A stretch of DNA of 64,000 nt from Pectobacterium colocasium (GCF_020181655.1 NZ_CP084032.1:2356001-2420000), one strand, 5' to 3'. Counted from the first letter of the stretch, positions 8,564 through 18,350 are shown. Notes: generated by a model from the letters alone, not told the origin. A program made the numbers and translations.

Positions 8564-8803
8564 ATGATTGCAGGTATGCCCGCGCTGACGCATAAGCAGC
8601 AGCAAGAGGCCGTTGAGCGTATTCAGGAACTCATGTCTGAAGGCATGAGCAGCGGCCAGGCGATAGCACAGGTTGCCGCGGAGATCCGTCAGAATCATCA
8701 GGGTGACAACGTCGCGGTGATGTTTGATGAAGATGATGACACCGTTAATGACAGCGACGAAGAACACCATTTTGACGATGGTGAAGAAGAGGACGAGCAG
8801 TAA
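8564..8803 (+). CDS. yoaH: YoaH family protein (UPF0181)
   Basis: The 79-aa protein has unknown function. The sequence [21 protein letters not shown] followed by a very acidic tail ([13 protein letters not shown]...) is that of YoaH. I chose the ATG at 8564 because AGGA lies 8 nt upstream and it gives the family length; an open frame continues upstream to 8450 but is unlike the family. It is divergent from pabB, as in E. coli. Confidence 0.9.
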   Translation: MIAGMPALTHKQQQEAVERIQELMSEGMSSGQAIAQVAAEIRQNHQGDNVAVMFDEDDDTVNDSDEEHHFDDGEEEDEQ

Positions 8804-8815
8804 CTGCGCTTCCTC

Positions 8816-8953
8816 TATACCGTCATACTTCAAATTGTCTGTGCGTTGGCCGCGTTTAACGACTTGGCTCATCGTGGGGCTCGCTCTGGCTAGCCAACGC
8901 GTTACGTGGTTCAAAACGTTAACACGTTGTCCTAAACCTCGAATTATGTAGGG
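8816..8953. repeat. Degenerate ERIC element with a variant interior
   Basis: The left end TATACCGTCATACTTCAAATTG and right end CCTCGAATTATGTAGGG are ERIC (enterobacterial repetitive intergenic consensus) termini. The canonical central palindrome is missing. Instead the interior carries a GTTCAAAA-CGTT/ACG-TTGTCC inverted element (about 8909-8932) like the insert of the ERIC at 39508. It starts 13 bp after the yoaH stop. Confidence 0.75.
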
Positions 8954-8964
8954 GCGATGAGGGT

Positions 8965-9309
8965 TTATATCGCCGCAATGGCTTTGATTTCGACTTTAAA
9001 TTTCGGGTGCATCAGCTTAGCCTGCACGGTGCAGCGGACGGGCGCACTGCCCGCCACGACCCAGGCATCCCACGCGGCGTTCATCGCGGCAAAGTCATCC
9101 GCATCGGCAAGAAAAATCGTCACGTCCAACAGCTTGCTCTTATCCGTTCCCGCCTGTTGCAGGATTGCATCCAGCGCGCCCAGCGCGTTCTCCGTTTGCG
9201 CCTGTGCACCGTCATCCAGATTCTCCGGCACGCTGGTGTAATACAGCGTGTTGTTGTGGATGACCGCGTCTGACCAGCGTGCTTCAGGATTAATACGTGT
9301 GATCGCCAT
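8965..9309 (-). CDS. yoaB: RidA-family protein YoaB
   Basis: The 114-aa protein belongs to the RidA/YjgF family of enamine/imine deaminases. The sequence ARWSDAVIHNNTLYYTSVPENL and the C-terminal VAGSAPVRCTVQAKLMHPKFKVEIKAIAAI, with the conserved RCTVQA segment, match YoaB. I place the start at the ATG 9309 (MAITRIN), the family start; the frame extends six codons further to 9327 without a better SD. It is divergent from yoaA, as in E. coli. Confidence 0.92.
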   Translation of the reverse strand: MAITRINPEARWSDAVIHNNTLYYTSVPENLDDGAQAQTENALGALDAILQQAGTDKSKLLDVTIFLADADDFAAMNAAWDAWVVAGSAPVRCTVQAKLMHPKFKVEIKAIAAI

Positions 9310-9518
9310 GAGATGAATGTTCTCCATTGTGGGAATAATAAAAATGGTGGGGATAATAAAATAGGGTTATCAATCATTATCGACGTGCCAAGCCTAACAC
9401 AGCGGGGGACGACTCGCTTTCCTGATTTAGGGTGGTAGCGTCGGATGACTCTTGGCATAATCAGCGCGATATTTTGCCGTGACCAGAAACGGTTAGTGGT
9501 GACAGACAACGTTTTTCT

Positions 9519-11468
9519 ATGAAAAAGAGAGCAGGCGTGACGAACGATCGGGTAATCGATGATTTTGCGAATGACGGCGCGCTGGCGAAAGCGATCACGG
9601 GCTTCAAACCGCGTGAACCACAGCGGCAGATGGCGCAGGCGGTAACGCGTGCCATCGACGCTAAAACGGCACTGGTGGTGGAAGCGGGAACCGGAACCGG
9701 TAAAACCTATGCCTACCTTGCACCCGCCTTGCGTGCTGATAAAAAAGTCATCATCTCGACCGGCTCAAAAGCGCTACAGGATCAGCTCTATAGTCGCGAC
9801 TTACCGACGATTGCGCAGGCGTTGAAGTACACAGGTAAACTCGCCCTGCTGAAAGGCCGCTCGAACTATCTCTGTCTGGAACGGCTCGAACAGCAATCGT
9901 TGGGCGGCGGTGATTTACCCGCCGAGGCGCTGAGCGAACTGGTCAGGCTGCGCGGTTGGTCGTCGGAAACGACGGAGGGCGATGTCACGACCTGTTCCGG
10001 CGTCGCGGAAGACAGCGCGATCTGGCCGTTAGTGACCAGCACCAATGATAACTGCCTGGGCAGCGACTGCCCGCACTATAAAGAGTGCTTTGTGGTGAAG
10101 GCGCGGCGTAAGGCGATGGATGCCGATATCGTGGTGGTTAACCACCATCTTTATCTGGCTGATATGGTGGTCAAGGAGACCGGTTTTGCGGAGCTGATCC
10201 CAGAAAGCGACGTGGTGATTTTCGACGAAGCCCATCAAATTCCCGATATTGCCAGCCAATATTTTGGCCAACAGCTTTCCAGTCGCCAGTTGCTGGATCT
10301 GGCAAAAGACATCATCATTGCTTACCGCACTGAAGTGCGTGATGCCTCTCAGCTGCAAAAAAGTGCCGATCGCCTGACGCAAAGTACGCAGGATTTTCGC
10401 TTGGCGCTGGGCGATCCGGGGTTTCGCGGGAACCTGCGCGATGTGCTCGAACAGCCGTCGCTTCAGCGTGCGCTCGTGCTGCTGGATGATGCATTGGAGC
10501 TGTGTTACGACGTCGCGAAACTGTCGCTTGGTCGCTCTGCGCTGCTGGATGCCGCCTTTGAGCGTGCCACGCTCTATCGCAACCGCCTAAAGCGGCTGAA
10601 AGAGGTACAACTGCCGGGCTATAGTTACTGGTACGAATGTAATTCGCGCCATTTTGTCTTAGCGCTGACGCCGCTGTCTGTCGCCGATCGTTTTCGCGAA
10701 TTGATGAAGGACAAACCTGCTGCCTGGGTATTTACCTCCGCCACCCTGTCTGTTAACGATCAGCTCTTCCACTTCACCGATAGGCTGGGGTTGGATAACG
10801 CGAACACACTCCTGTTGCCTAGCCCGTTTGATTATGCCAATCAGGCGCTGCTCTGCGTGCCTCGTCATTTGCCGGAAACCAATCGTCCCGGTGCGGCGAA
10901 AAGGCTGGCGACGATGCTACAGCCGTTGATTGAGGCGAATCAGGGACGCTGCTTTATGTTGTGTACCTCGCATCAGATGATGCGTGACTTGGCCGCTGAG
11001 TTTCGCGCCATGCTGACGCTACCGGTGCTGCTCCAGGGGGAGACTGGCAAGGCACAACTGCTGTCGCAGTTTGTGTCGGCGGGTAATGCCTTGCTGGTGG
11101 CGACCAGCAGCTTCTGGGAAGGCGTGGATGTGCGCGGCGATACGCTCTCCTGCGTCATTATCGATAAACTGCCGTTTACCTCGCCGGACGACCCGCTGCT
11201 GAAGGCACGTATCGAAGATTGTCGGCTGCGCGGCGGCGAGCCTTTCGACGATGTGCAGGTTCCTGATGCGGTGATTACCCTGAAGCAAGGCGTAGGTCGC
11301 CTCATCCGTGACGTTGAGGATCGCGGTGTTATTGTGATTTGCGATAATCGATTGGTGATGCGGCCGTATGGCGCTGTATTTCTTAACAGCCTGCCGCCAA
11401 CGCCGCGGACCCGCGATATTCGGCAGGCGATTAATTTCCTGACCCGTAATACATTTCCTGATCCGTAA
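9519..11468 (+). CDS. yoaA: DinG/XPD-like ATP-dependent DNA helicase YoaA
   Basis: The 649-aa SF2 helicase is predicted to be 5'-3' and iron-sulphur dependent. In E. coli it works with HolC in repair of stalled replication forks. Visible are Walker A EAGTGTGKT, the cluster cysteines (CSGVAED..., NDNCLGSDCPHYKECF), the DEAH box FDEAHQ and motif VI QGVGRLIRD. It is about 13 residues longer than E. coli YoaA (636), mostly at the N-terminus (MKKRAGVTNDRV), so a start at GTG 9537 is an alternative. Confidence 0.95.
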   Translation: MKKRAGVTNDRVIDDFANDGALAKAITGFKPREPQRQMAQAVTRAIDAKTALVVEAGTGTGKTYAYLAPALRADKKVIISTGSKALQDQLYSRDLPTIAQALKYTGKLALLKGRSNYLCLERLEQQSLGGGDLPAEALSELVRLRGWSSETTEGDVTTCSGVAEDSAIWPLVTSTNDNCLGSDCPHYKECFVVKARRKAMDADIVVVNHHLYLADMVVKETGFAELIPESDVVIFDEAHQIPDIASQYFGQQLSSRQLLDLAKDIIIAYRTEVRDASQLQKSADRLTQSTQDFRLALGDPGFRGNLRDVLEQPSLQRALVLLDDALELCYDVAKLSLGRSALLDAAFERATLYRNRLKRLKEVQLPGYSYWYECNSRHFVLALTPLSVADRFRELMKDKPAAWVFTSATLSVNDQLFHFTDRLGLDNANTLLLPSPFDYANQALLCVPRHLPETNRPGAAKRLATMLQPLIEANQGRCFMLCTSHQMMRDLAAEFRAMLTLPVLLQGETGKAQLLSQFVSAGNALLVATSSFWEGVDVRGDTLSCVIIDKLPFTSPDDPLLKARIEDCRLRGGEPFDDVQVPDAVITLKQGVGRLIRDVEDRGVIVICDNRLVMRPYGAVFLNSLPPTPRTRDIRQAINFLTRNTFPDP

Positions 11469-11608
11469 TACACTTCCTGTCCCATAACATATAGTCCTCG
11501 CTGGCGGTTGCCGTCTGTTCTGACCAACGGTGGGAGGGGCTGCGGTACGGCAGGGGGGTATGCTATGATACGGGTTGTTAAGATTTATTTATCCTGCCTG
11601 AGGTTGGC

Positions 11609-12310
11609 ATGTCTACGCGAATTCTAGCGCTTGATACCGCAACGGAAGCCTGTTCCGTTGCACTCTGGAATGAAGGCGAAATTCATTCTCTGTTCGAAAT
11701 TTGTCCCCGTGAGCACACACAACGTATTCTGCCGATGGTTCAGCAGGTGCTGGCCGACAGCGGTCTGACACTTAACGATCTTGATGCGCTGGCCTTTGGT
11801 CAGGGACCGGGAAGTTTTACCGGCGTGCGGATTGGTATCGGCATTGCGCAAGGGCTGGCGTTGGGGACGGATTTACCGATGCTCGGTATATCGTCACTGG
11901 CGACAATGGCACAGGGCGCTTTCCGCCTGACGCAAGCGACGCAAGTGCTGGCAGCGATTGATGCGCGAATGGGCGAAGTGTACTGGGGCTGCTATCAGCG
12001 CGCTGCTGACGGTGGCTGGCAGGGGGAATCCGAGGAAGCCGTATTGAAACCTGAACACGTGCAGGCCTTAACGGCTACGCTGTCAGGCGAATGGGGCACG
12101 GTAGGAACCGGATGGGAAACCTATCCTGAACTGGTCAGCCATGCCTCGTTGGTATTAACGAAGGGCGATGTGCTGCTGCCGCAAGCGCAGGACATGTTGC
12201 CGCTGGCCTGTCAGCTCTGGCAAGCAGGAAAAGCGGTCAGTGTCGAGAAGGCGCAACCGCGCTATCTGCGCAATGAAGTAACCTGGAAAAAGCTTCCCGG
12301 CCGCGAATAA
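11609..12310 (+). CDS. tsaB: tRNA t6A37 modification protein TsaB
   Basis: TsaB (YeaZ) is the non-catalytic partner of TsaD in making threonylcarbamoyl-adenosine at position 37 of ANN-decoding tRNAs. The 233-aa protein has the ASKHA-fold start [16 protein letters not shown] and the motif [23 protein letters not shown]. Length matches the family. It sits between yoaA and slp, as in E. coli. Start ATG 11609 follows a GAGGT SD. Confidence 0.96.
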   Translation: MSTRILALDTATEACSVALWNEGEIHSLFEICPREHTQRILPMVQQVLADSGLTLNDLDALAFGQGPGSFTGVRIGIGIAQGLALGTDLPMLGISSLATMAQGAFRLTQATQVLAAIDARMGEVYWGCYQRAADGGWQGESEEAVLKPEHVQALTATLSGEWGTVGTGWETYPELVSHASLVLTKGDVLLPQAQDMLPLACQLWQAGKAVSVEKAQPRYLRNEVTWKKLPGRE

Positions 12311-12406
12311 ATGGCATGCTGATATTGCGTGGAGCATAACTTCAAACAGCAACTTATTCGATGCTGAGCAGTCTAACTATCAGATATCTGAAGAAGGGGG
12401 TGTGCC

Positions 12407-13051
12407 ATGTTTTTACTAATGAAAAGTGCACAGATGAAAAGTACGCGGATAAAAAATCTGCATCTGAATCAGAAAAAAGCACGCCTCTGTCTGGTGGCGG
12501 CGACGGTGCTGCTGCTTTCCGGCTGTGTCACGATACCGGACGCGATTAAAGGCACGTCGCCCACGCCGCAGGACGATCTGGTGCGTGTCATGAATGCGCC
12601 ACAGATTTATGTCGGTCAGGAGTCACGCTTTGGCGGGCGAGTGGTCAGCATCCGCAATGAGGCACATAAAACCCGTCTGGAAATTGCCAGCATGCCGCTG
12701 GATAGCGGCGCGAAACCGCGGTTGGATATGCCATCAGAAGGACGTTTTATTGCCTATGTGAACCGCTTTCTGGAACCTGTCGATTTTAAAGACCAACTGG
12801 TGACCGTTGTTGGGCCGATTGTCGGCACCGAACAGGGTGCTATCGGTGATAAACCTTATCGCTATGTTGTGATCGACGCACAAGGCTACAAACGCTGGAA
12901 TGTCGTGCAGCGTCTGGTGATGCCACCTGGCGGCTACGGTTATGGCCCGTGGGGATGGCGTGCGGGTTACGGCTATGGTTGGGGCCCCGGATGGGGATTT
13001 GACGGTGGCTGGCCGGGGCCGGCGCAGGTTGAGAATGTCGTGACAGAATAA
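12407..13051 (+). CDS. slp: Slp-family outer-membrane lipoprotein (YeaY-like)
   Basis: The 214-aa lipoprotein has lipobox LLLSGC (Cys at about residue 40), then the Slp domain ([18 protein letters not shown]...) and a Gly/Tyr/Trp-rich C-terminus ([18 protein letters not shown]). The start at 12407 has a good SD (GGGGG). The signal peptide is unusually long because its n-region is made of a repeated 15-bp unit ([15 protein letters not shown]). In-frame ATGs at 12419 and 12434 are alternative starts. It is the E. coli yeaY/slp position upstream of fadD. Function is structural or stress-related and not precisely known. Confidence 0.9.
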   Translation: MFLLMKSAQMKSTRIKNLHLNQKKARLCLVAATVLLLSGCVTIPDAIKGTSPTPQDDLVRVMNAPQIYVGQESRFGGRVVSIRNEAHKTRLEIASMPLDSGAKPRLDMPSEGRFIAYVNRFLEPVDFKDQLVTVVGPIVGTEQGAIGDKPYRYVVIDAQGYKRWNVVQRLVMPPGGYGYGPWGWRAGYGYGWGPGWGFDGGWPGPAQVENVVTE

Positions 13052-13075
13052 AATTATTTCGTTCGACGTGAAGAG

Positions 13076-13106
13076 ATCAGGCGACGCAGGTTGCCTGATT
13101 TTTTTT
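13076..13106 (+). terminator. Intrinsic terminator after slp
   Basis: A 7-bp stem ATCAGGC/GCCTGAT is followed by eight T residues, 25 nt after the slp stop. Confidence 0.9.
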
Positions 13107-13160
13107 GAATAAAGAATAAATTAGTGATCGTTCTCGCAACCTTGACATTGTTTGTTAGCT

Positions 13161-13177
13161 AACTGGTAGGCTGAGTT
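13161..13177 (+). promoter_or_regulatory. Likely FadR operator upstream of fadD
   Basis: AACTGGTAGGCTGAGTT keeps the CTGGT half-site and closely resembles, from memory, the E. coli fadD operator AGCTGGTATGATGAGTT. It lies about 75-90 bp before the fadD start, just after a TTGACA hexamer at 13142. Repression by FadR (encoded at 23604) and release by acyl-CoA is inferred. Confidence 0.6.
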
Positions 13178-13251
13178 AAAATAATGTTAATAACAATAGG
13201 CCTTTGAGGGCGACGATGATGCCACTAAAAAAATATCTCGGGAGTGACGTC

Positions 13252-14937
13252 TTGGAAAAAATTTGGTTATCACGCTATCCGGCGGACATGCCAGCGGAAA
13301 TCGATCCGGATCGCTATTCGTCGTTAATTGACATGTTTGAAAATAGCGTAAGGCGTTATGCCGATCGACCTGCCTTCGTCAACATGGGTGAAGTGATGAC
13401 ATTTCGTAAGCTGGAAGAGCGGAGCCGGGCGTTTGCTGCCTATCTGCAAAACCAGCTTAAATTGCAGAAAGGCGATCGGGTAGCGTTGATGATGCCCAAT
13501 CTGTTGCAATATCCCGTTGCGCTGTTTGGGGTGCTGCGCGCGGGGATGGTGGTGGTTAACGTTAACCCGTTATATACGCCGCGTGAGTTGGAGCATCAGC
13601 TAAAAGATAGCGGGGCGAGTACGATTGTTATCGTATCTAACTTTGCGCACACGCTGGAAAAAGTCGTCCATAATACGGCGGTGAAGCACGTGATCCTGAC
13701 CCGCATGGGAGATCAGCTCTCTACGGCAAAAGGCACGCTGGTCAACTTCGTGGTGAAATACATTAAGCGACTGGTGCCCAAATACCATTTGCCGGATGCG
13801 ATATCGTTTCGCCGTGTTTTGCAGGAAGGGCGGCGTCAGCAGTATATTCGTCCCGAGATTATCAATACCGATTTGGCATTCCTGCAATACACCGGTGGCA
13901 CCACGGGTGTTGCTAAAGGCGCGATGCTCACGCACCGCAATATGCTGGCGAATCTCGAACAGTGTAAAGGGGCATACGGCGCTATTCTGCAAGAAGGCAA
14001 TGAACTGGTGGTCACGGCGTTGCCGCTCTATCATATTTTTGCTCTCACGGTGAACGGCCTTCTGTTCCTTGAATTGGGCGGAAAGAATTTGTTGATCACT
14101 AATCCTCGTGATATTCCGGCGGTCGTGAAAGAAATGAAGCAATACCCGTTCACGGCTATCACTGGTGTCAATACGTTATTTAATGCGCTGCTCAGCAACA
14201 AAGAGTTCCACGAGCTGGATTTCTCAACGCTGCGTTTATCAGTGGGCGGTGGCGCATCGGTTCAGCAAGCGGTGGCAGAACGTTGGGAAAAGCTAACGGG
14301 TAAACATCTGCTTGAGGGATATGGACTAACGGAAAGTTCACCTCTGGTGTCCGTAAACCCCTACGATCTCAAACATTACAGCGGCAGTATTGGGCTACCG
14401 GTATCATCCACGGATGTCCGAATCATTGACGATGACGGCAACGACGCGGGACCGGGAGAATCCGGTGAGCTGTGGGTGCGAGGGCCGCAGGTGATGTTAG
14501 GGTATTGGCAGAAGCCTGCCGCGACGGATGAAGTGTTAAAAGACGGTTGGCTGGCGACAGGTGACATCGTCACGTCTGATGACGAAGGATTTCTGCGGGT
14601 CATCGACCGTAAGAAAGACATGATTCTGGTTTCCGGCTTTAACGTCTATCCGACAGAAATTGAAGATGTCATCAGCCGTCATCCCAAAGTGTCCGAGTCG
14701 GCGGTGGTTGGGGTGGCGAATGAAGTCTCTGGCGAAGCCGTCAAAGCCTTTGTGGTCAGGCGCGATAACTCGTTAACGAAAGAGGAACTCATTACCCACT
14801 GTCGCCGAAATCTTACCGGCTATAAAGTGCCGAAAGAGATCGAATTCTGCGACGATTTGCCGAAGTCTAACGTGGGGAAAATCCTGCGCCGTGAATTACG
14901 CGACGATAAGAAGGTGAAGAAAGACGCTGCCGCCTGA
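13252..14937 (+). CDS. fadD: Long-chain fatty-acid-CoA ligase
   Basis: FadD activates exogenous fatty acids with ATP and CoA at the inner membrane during uptake and feeds beta-oxidation. The adenylating-enzyme motif [18 protein letters not shown], the acyl-CoA synthetase signature (GWLATGDIV...) and [11 protein letters not shown] with C-terminal [13 protein letters not shown] are present. I chose the TTG at 13252 ([14 protein letters not shown]): it has the SD GGGAG, gives 561 aa exactly as E. coli FadD, and E. coli also starts at TTG. An open frame with ATG continues upstream to 13204. A FadR-like operator precedes it and a terminator follows. Confidence 0.95.
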   Translation: MEKIWLSRYPADMPAEIDPDRYSSLIDMFENSVRRYADRPAFVNMGEVMTFRKLEERSRAFAAYLQNQLKLQKGDRVALMMPNLLQYPVALFGVLRAGMVVVNVNPLYTPRELEHQLKDSGASTIVIVSNFAHTLEKVVHNTAVKHVILTRMGDQLSTAKGTLVNFVVKYIKRLVPKYHLPDAISFRRVLQEGRRQQYIRPEIINTDLAFLQYTGGTTGVAKGAMLTHRNMLANLEQCKGAYGAILQEGNELVVTALPLYHIFALTVNGLLFLELGGKNLLITNPRDIPAVVKEMKQYPFTAITGVNTLFNALLSNKEFHELDFSTLRLSVGGGASVQQAVAERWEKLTGKHLLEGYGLTESSPLVSVNPYDLKHYSGSIGLPVSSTDVRIIDDDGNDAGPGESGELWVRGPQVMLGYWQKPAATDEVLKDGWLATGDIVTSDDEGFLRVIDRKKDMILVSGFNVYPTEIEDVISRHPKVSESAVVGVANEVSGEAVKAFVVRRDNSLTKEELITHCRRNLTGYKVPKEIEFCDDLPKSNVGKILRRELRDDKKVKKDAAA

Positions 14938-14992
14938 CGATTTTCCACGAAAACGACTGCCAGAGAGTGGCAGGACGCGATATGATGTTTTC

Positions 14993-15019
14993 ACGCCGGT
15001 TTATCCGGCGTTCTTTTTT
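14993..15019 (+). terminator. Intrinsic terminator after fadD
   Basis: A stem ACGCCGG-tttat-CCGGCGT is followed by TCTTTTTTAT, about 55 nt after the fadD stop. Confidence 0.88.
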
Positions 15020-15077
15020 ATGGCGATACGGATTTGACTCAGAACCGTAAAGTAAAAACAACCAAGAGAATGACGTT

Positions 15078-16202
15078 TTGAATTATCAGTTGATCACTTC
15101 CGACATCGGGTTACAACAGGTTTGCTCTCAGGCGCGACGCTTTCCGCAGGTGGCATTGGACACGGAGTTCGTCAGAACCCGCACGTATTACCCGCAATTA
15201 GGGTTGATTCAATTGTATGACGGTGAACAGCTTTCACTTATCGACCCGTTAACGATTACCGACTGGGCACCTTTTCAGGCGTTACTGCGTGACGAACAGG
15301 TCACGAAATTCCTGCATGCAGGTAGCGAAGATCTGGAAGTATTTCTCAATGCGTTTGGAACACTGCCGACGCCGTTCATTGATACACAGATTCTGGCCGC
15401 ATTTCTAGGTAAGCCGCTTTCTTATGGTTTCGCTGCGCTGGTGGCTGACTACATGGACGTGACGCTGGATAAAAGCGAGTCGAGAACGGACTGGCTGGCC
15501 CGCCCGCTGAGTGAAAAACAGTGTGATTACGCGGCCGCCGATGTGTTCTATCTGTTACCGATGGCCGCCCAACTGGTGGCGGATACGCAAGCCGCAGGGT
15601 GGATGAACGCCGCGTTGGACGAATGTCTCCTGCTTTGTCAGCGTAAGCAGGATATTTTGGCGCCAGCGCTGGCCTATCGCGAATTTGGCAATGCCTGGCA
15701 GCTGCGTGGTCGGCATCTGGCTTGCCTTCAGCGTCTGGCTGAGTGGCGTTTGCGTAAAGCGCGTGAGCGAGACAGCGCGGTGAATTTTGTTGTCCGTGAA
15801 GAGAACCTGTTACAGGTAGCACGTTGCCTGCCGACGTCACTGGGAGAACTGAGTTCGCTGGGGCTGAGCGGCCCGGAAATCCGCTATCACGGGAAAACGC
15901 TGCTGGACTGTGTTGCGCAGACGGACGGCATCGCGGATGTAGATTGTCCGCCACCCGTCATTAATTTGATCGACTATCCCGGCTATAAAAAAGCGTTTAA
16001 AGAGATCAAAGCGCTTATACAAAGCATGAGCGAACAGAGTGGATTATCAGCCGAGTTATTGGCGTCACGCCGTCAAATTAATCGCTTGCTCAACTGGCAC
16101 TGGAAATTAAGTGGGCAAGATACGGGGATGCCGGAAATGTTGTCTGGCTGGCGCGGCCAGTTATATGGTGATGCGCTACGTGACATTGTGCAAGGCTATT
16201 AA
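15078..16202 (+). CDS. rnd: Ribonuclease D
   Basis: RNase D is a 3'-5' exoribonuclease that trims tRNA precursors. The 374-aa protein has the DEDD nuclease motifs (ALDTEFVRT, HAGSEDLEVF, CDYAAADVFYLLP) followed by an HRDC domain and the C-terminal LASRRQINRLLNWHWKL. The start is TTG after a U-rich stretch, as in E. coli rnd, where a UUG start with poor initiation is known. Length and order after fadD match E. coli. Confidence 0.96.
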   Translation: MNYQLITSDIGLQQVCSQARRFPQVALDTEFVRTRTYYPQLGLIQLYDGEQLSLIDPLTITDWAPFQALLRDEQVTKFLHAGSEDLEVFLNAFGTLPTPFIDTQILAAFLGKPLSYGFAALVADYMDVTLDKSESRTDWLARPLSEKQCDYAAADVFYLLPMAAQLVADTQAAGWMNAALDECLLLCQRKQDILAPALAYREFGNAWQLRGRHLACLQRLAEWRLRKARERDSAVNFVVREENLLQVARCLPTSLGELSSLGLSGPEIRYHGKTLLDCVAQTDGIADVDCPPPVINLIDYPGYKKAFKEIKALIQSMSEQSGLSAELLASRRQINRLLNWHWKLSGQDTGMPEMLSGWRGQLYGDALRDIVQGY

Positions 16203-16368
16203 TTATCGGTAAACACGTTTTATCAATACGCCTTATTTGCTGTGATGATGGCATTATGGAAAAAGCAGCAAATAGGGTGATGAAAATACGGCGAAAAAAA
16301 CAAAATAAGAAACAAAAATACTGGCTAAATACACAGGTCGTTGTGGAATCAAACGTCGTAATTTGAAG

Positions 16369-16410
16369 TATGGCGGAATAGTATGACGGGAGTAGTATGA
16401 AGGGAAATAG
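16369..16410. repeat. Three degenerate 13-15 bp tandem units
   Basis: The units TATGGCGGAATAG, TATGACGGGAGTAG and TATGAAGGGAAATAG follow each other directly. The preceding AATTTGAAG plus the first unit look like an ERIC end (complement of CGTCATACTTCAAATT), suggesting growth from an ERIC remnant. Confidence 0.6.
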
Positions 16411-16412
16411 TT

Positions 16413-16436
16413 ATCCCCTGCGTAAAAGCAGGGGAT
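16413..16436. terminator. Possible terminator between rnd and minE
   Basis: A perfect 9-bp stem (ATCCCCTGC/GCAGGGGAT, 6-nt loop) lies 15 nt beyond the minE stop. It lacks a clear T run on either side, so it may be a transcript end stabiliser. Confidence 0.5.
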
Positions 16437-16451
16437 ATCACAGCAGAAAAA

Positions 16452-16721
16452 TCATTTAGGCGTTTCTTCCGCTTCCGGTAATGTCACGTTCAACTCAAGC
16501 ACGGAAATATCATCTCCTTTTTGCTCAAGCTGAACTGTCACCATCTCAGGATCAATCTGTACATATTTACAGATAACCTCAAGAATATCCCGCTTTAACT
16601 GCGGCAGATAATGGGGTTCACTATCTCCCCGGCGTCGCTCCGCGACAATAATTTGCAGCCGTTCCTTGGCAATATTGGCTGTCGTTTTTTTGCGGGACAG
16701 AAAGAAGTCCAGTAAAGCCAT
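16452..16721 (-). CDS. minE: Cell-division topological specificity factor MinE
   Basis: MinE (89 aa) drives pole-to-pole oscillation of MinD and so restricts the MinC division inhibitor to the poles. The N-terminal amphipathic region [31 protein letters not shown] contains the MinD-activating helix; the C-terminal half is the dimerisation domain. It is the third gene of minCDE, 3 nt after the minD stop. Confidence 0.97.
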   Translation of the reverse strand: MALLDFFLSRKKTTANIAKERLQIIVAERRRGDSEPHYLPQLKRDILEVICKYVQIDPEMVTVQLEQKGDDISVLELNVTLPEAEETPK

Positions 16722-16724
16722 AAT

Positions 16725-17537
16725 TTATCCCCCAAAAAGTCGTTTAAGGAAACCCTTCTTCTCTTCTTCAACAAAACGGAAAGGACGCTCTTCGCCAAGC
16801 AAACGTTCAACGGTGTCCGCGTAGGCTTTGCCAGCATCGGCTTCAGTATCCAGAATGACCGGTTCGCCCTGGTTAGAGGCACGGAGTACGGACTGATCTT
16901 CAGGGATCACGCCAACCAGCGGAATCCGCAGAATTTCAAGAACGTCTTCCATGCTTAGCATGTCGCCGCGGCTCACTCGTCCTGGGTTGTAGCGCGTCAG
17001 CAGCAGGTGCTCTTTGATTGGATCTTCAGAGCGCTCAGCACGGCGTGACTTCGAGGACAGAATGCCCAGAATGCGGTCTGAGTCGCGCACGGAAGAGACT
17101 TCCGGGTTGGTGGTGATAATCGCTTCATCGGCAAAATAGAGCGCCATCAACGCACCGGTTTCAATCCCGGCAGGCGAATCACACACGATAAAATCGAATT
17201 CCATGTCGCCCAAATCGTTGAGCACTTTCTCTACGCCTTCATGCGTTAAGGCATCTTTATCACGCGTTTGCGATGCTGGCAGAATGTAGAGATTGTCCGT
17301 TCTCTTATCCTTGATCAGCGCCTGATTAAGCGTAGCATCACCCTGAATAACGTTCACGAAGTCATACACCACGCGACGCTCACATCCCATGATCAGGTCG
17401 AGGTTACGCAGGCCGATGTCAAAATCGATGACAACGGTCTTTTTTCCTTTCTGGGCTAAACCGGTAGCAATGGCCGCGCTTGATGTGGTCTTGCCAACGC
17501 CCCCTTTACCCGATGTAACAACAATGATGCGTGCCAT
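16725..17537 (-). CDS. minD: Septum-site determining ATPase MinD
   Basis: MinD (270 aa) is a membrane-associated ParA-type ATPase that recruits MinC and is released by MinE. The deviant Walker A motif GKGGVGKTT lies at residues 10-18. The C-terminal amphipathic membrane-targeting helix (EEEKKGFLKRLFGG) is complete. Length equals E. coli MinD. It is the middle gene of the operon, 20 nt after minC. Confidence 0.98.
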   Translation of the reverse strand: MARIIVVTSGKGGVGKTTSSAAIATGLAQKGKKTVVIDFDIGLRNLDLIMGCERRVVYDFVNVIQGDATLNQALIKDKRTDNLYILPASQTRDKDALTHEGVEKVLNDLGDMEFDFIVCDSPAGIETGALMALYFADEAIITTNPEVSSVRDSDRILGILSSKSRRAERSEDPIKEHLLLTRYNPGRVSRGDMLSMEDVLEILRIPLVGVIPEDQSVLRASNQGEPVILDTEADAGKAYADTVERLLGEERPFRFVEEEKKGFLKRLFGG

Positions 17538-17557
17538 AAATGTTTCCTTGGGAGATT

Positions 17558-18244
17558 CTAGTCTAGAGGTTTTATCGTTAAAACATTGTCCAGCTGGTTC
17601 AGGTTGATCCGCGCTGGCTGCCCAAAATACGGTTCAGGAATCTGGTCGCTCAGCCAGTAACGACCAGCGATAGAGACCAGTTCTGCGGCCAGATGCGTAC
17701 AGAATATCTGGCTCTGAACATCGCCAGAAACGCCTGCGAGGGCTCGGCCGCGCATCATGCCGTAAATATGAATATTGCCATCGGCAATCACCTCAGCCCC
17801 TGCGCTGACGCTGCTTGTGACAATCAAGTCACAGTTCCGTGCGTAAATCTGTTGGCCGGAGCGTACGGGGGTGTTGATGACTTTCGTTTTCACCGCGGCA
17901 GGAACGGCGGCGACGGGTTCGACTACCCGGCGTTGTGCTTTACCTTCGCTCAGAAGGGGAAGCCCCGCCTGCGCAATGGTTTTCTTTAATGCATCGTCGG
18001 TGCATCCGCTGACGCCAACGACATGCAGGCCGGTTGATGATATGGCCTGCTGTAATTTTATCCAGTCAGTTTCCGCAGTTAATGCGGCCACGTTAATGAC
18101 AACGGGGGCATTTTTCAGGAAAGCAGGCGCTTGCTCTATTTTTTCCTGTAGTGCCTGATAAATTACCTCGGGTTGGGAATCATGCAAATGAACAACCGAT
18201 AAGGTAAAGCTGCTGCCTTTTAACTCTATTGGCGTTTGTGACAT
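17558..18244 (-). CDS. minC: Septum-site determining protein MinC
   Basis: MinC (228 aa) inhibits FtsZ polymerisation away from midcell. An N-terminal FtsZ-binding domain (residues ~1-105) is joined by a short linker to the C-terminal beta-helix domain with [28 protein letters not shown] and [10 protein letters not shown], which binds MinD. It is the first gene of minCDE and is divergent from ycgL, as in E. coli. Confidence 0.97.
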   Translation of the reverse strand: MSQTPIELKGSSFTLSVVHLHDSQPEVIYQALQEKIEQAPAFLKNAPVVINVAALTAETDWIKLQQAISSTGLHVVGVSGCTDDALKKTIAQAGLPLLSEGKAQRRVVEPVAAVPAAVKTKVINTPVRSGQQIYARNCDLIVTSSVSAGAEVIADGNIHIYGMMRGRALAGVSGDVQSQIFCTHLAAELVSIAGRYWLSDQIPEPYFGQPARINLNQLDNVLTIKPLD

Positions 18245-18350
18245 CTATCCTGACTCAGTTTCAGCATCTTTTAATCCCTAGAGTAACATTTAAGGCATGA
18301 TATTCCAGAGCGCTGTAAGCATGTTATAGTCACAATTATATACAGGCAAG

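Noticed and set aside
8417..8914. 165-codon minus-strand frame covering yoaH
   Set aside because: yoaH on the plus strand is a recognised family with SD; the minus frame runs through it and the ERIC element.
15376..15954. 192-codon minus-strand frame inside rnd
   Set aside because: It is fully antisense to RNase D, whose motifs are intact; no family resemblance.
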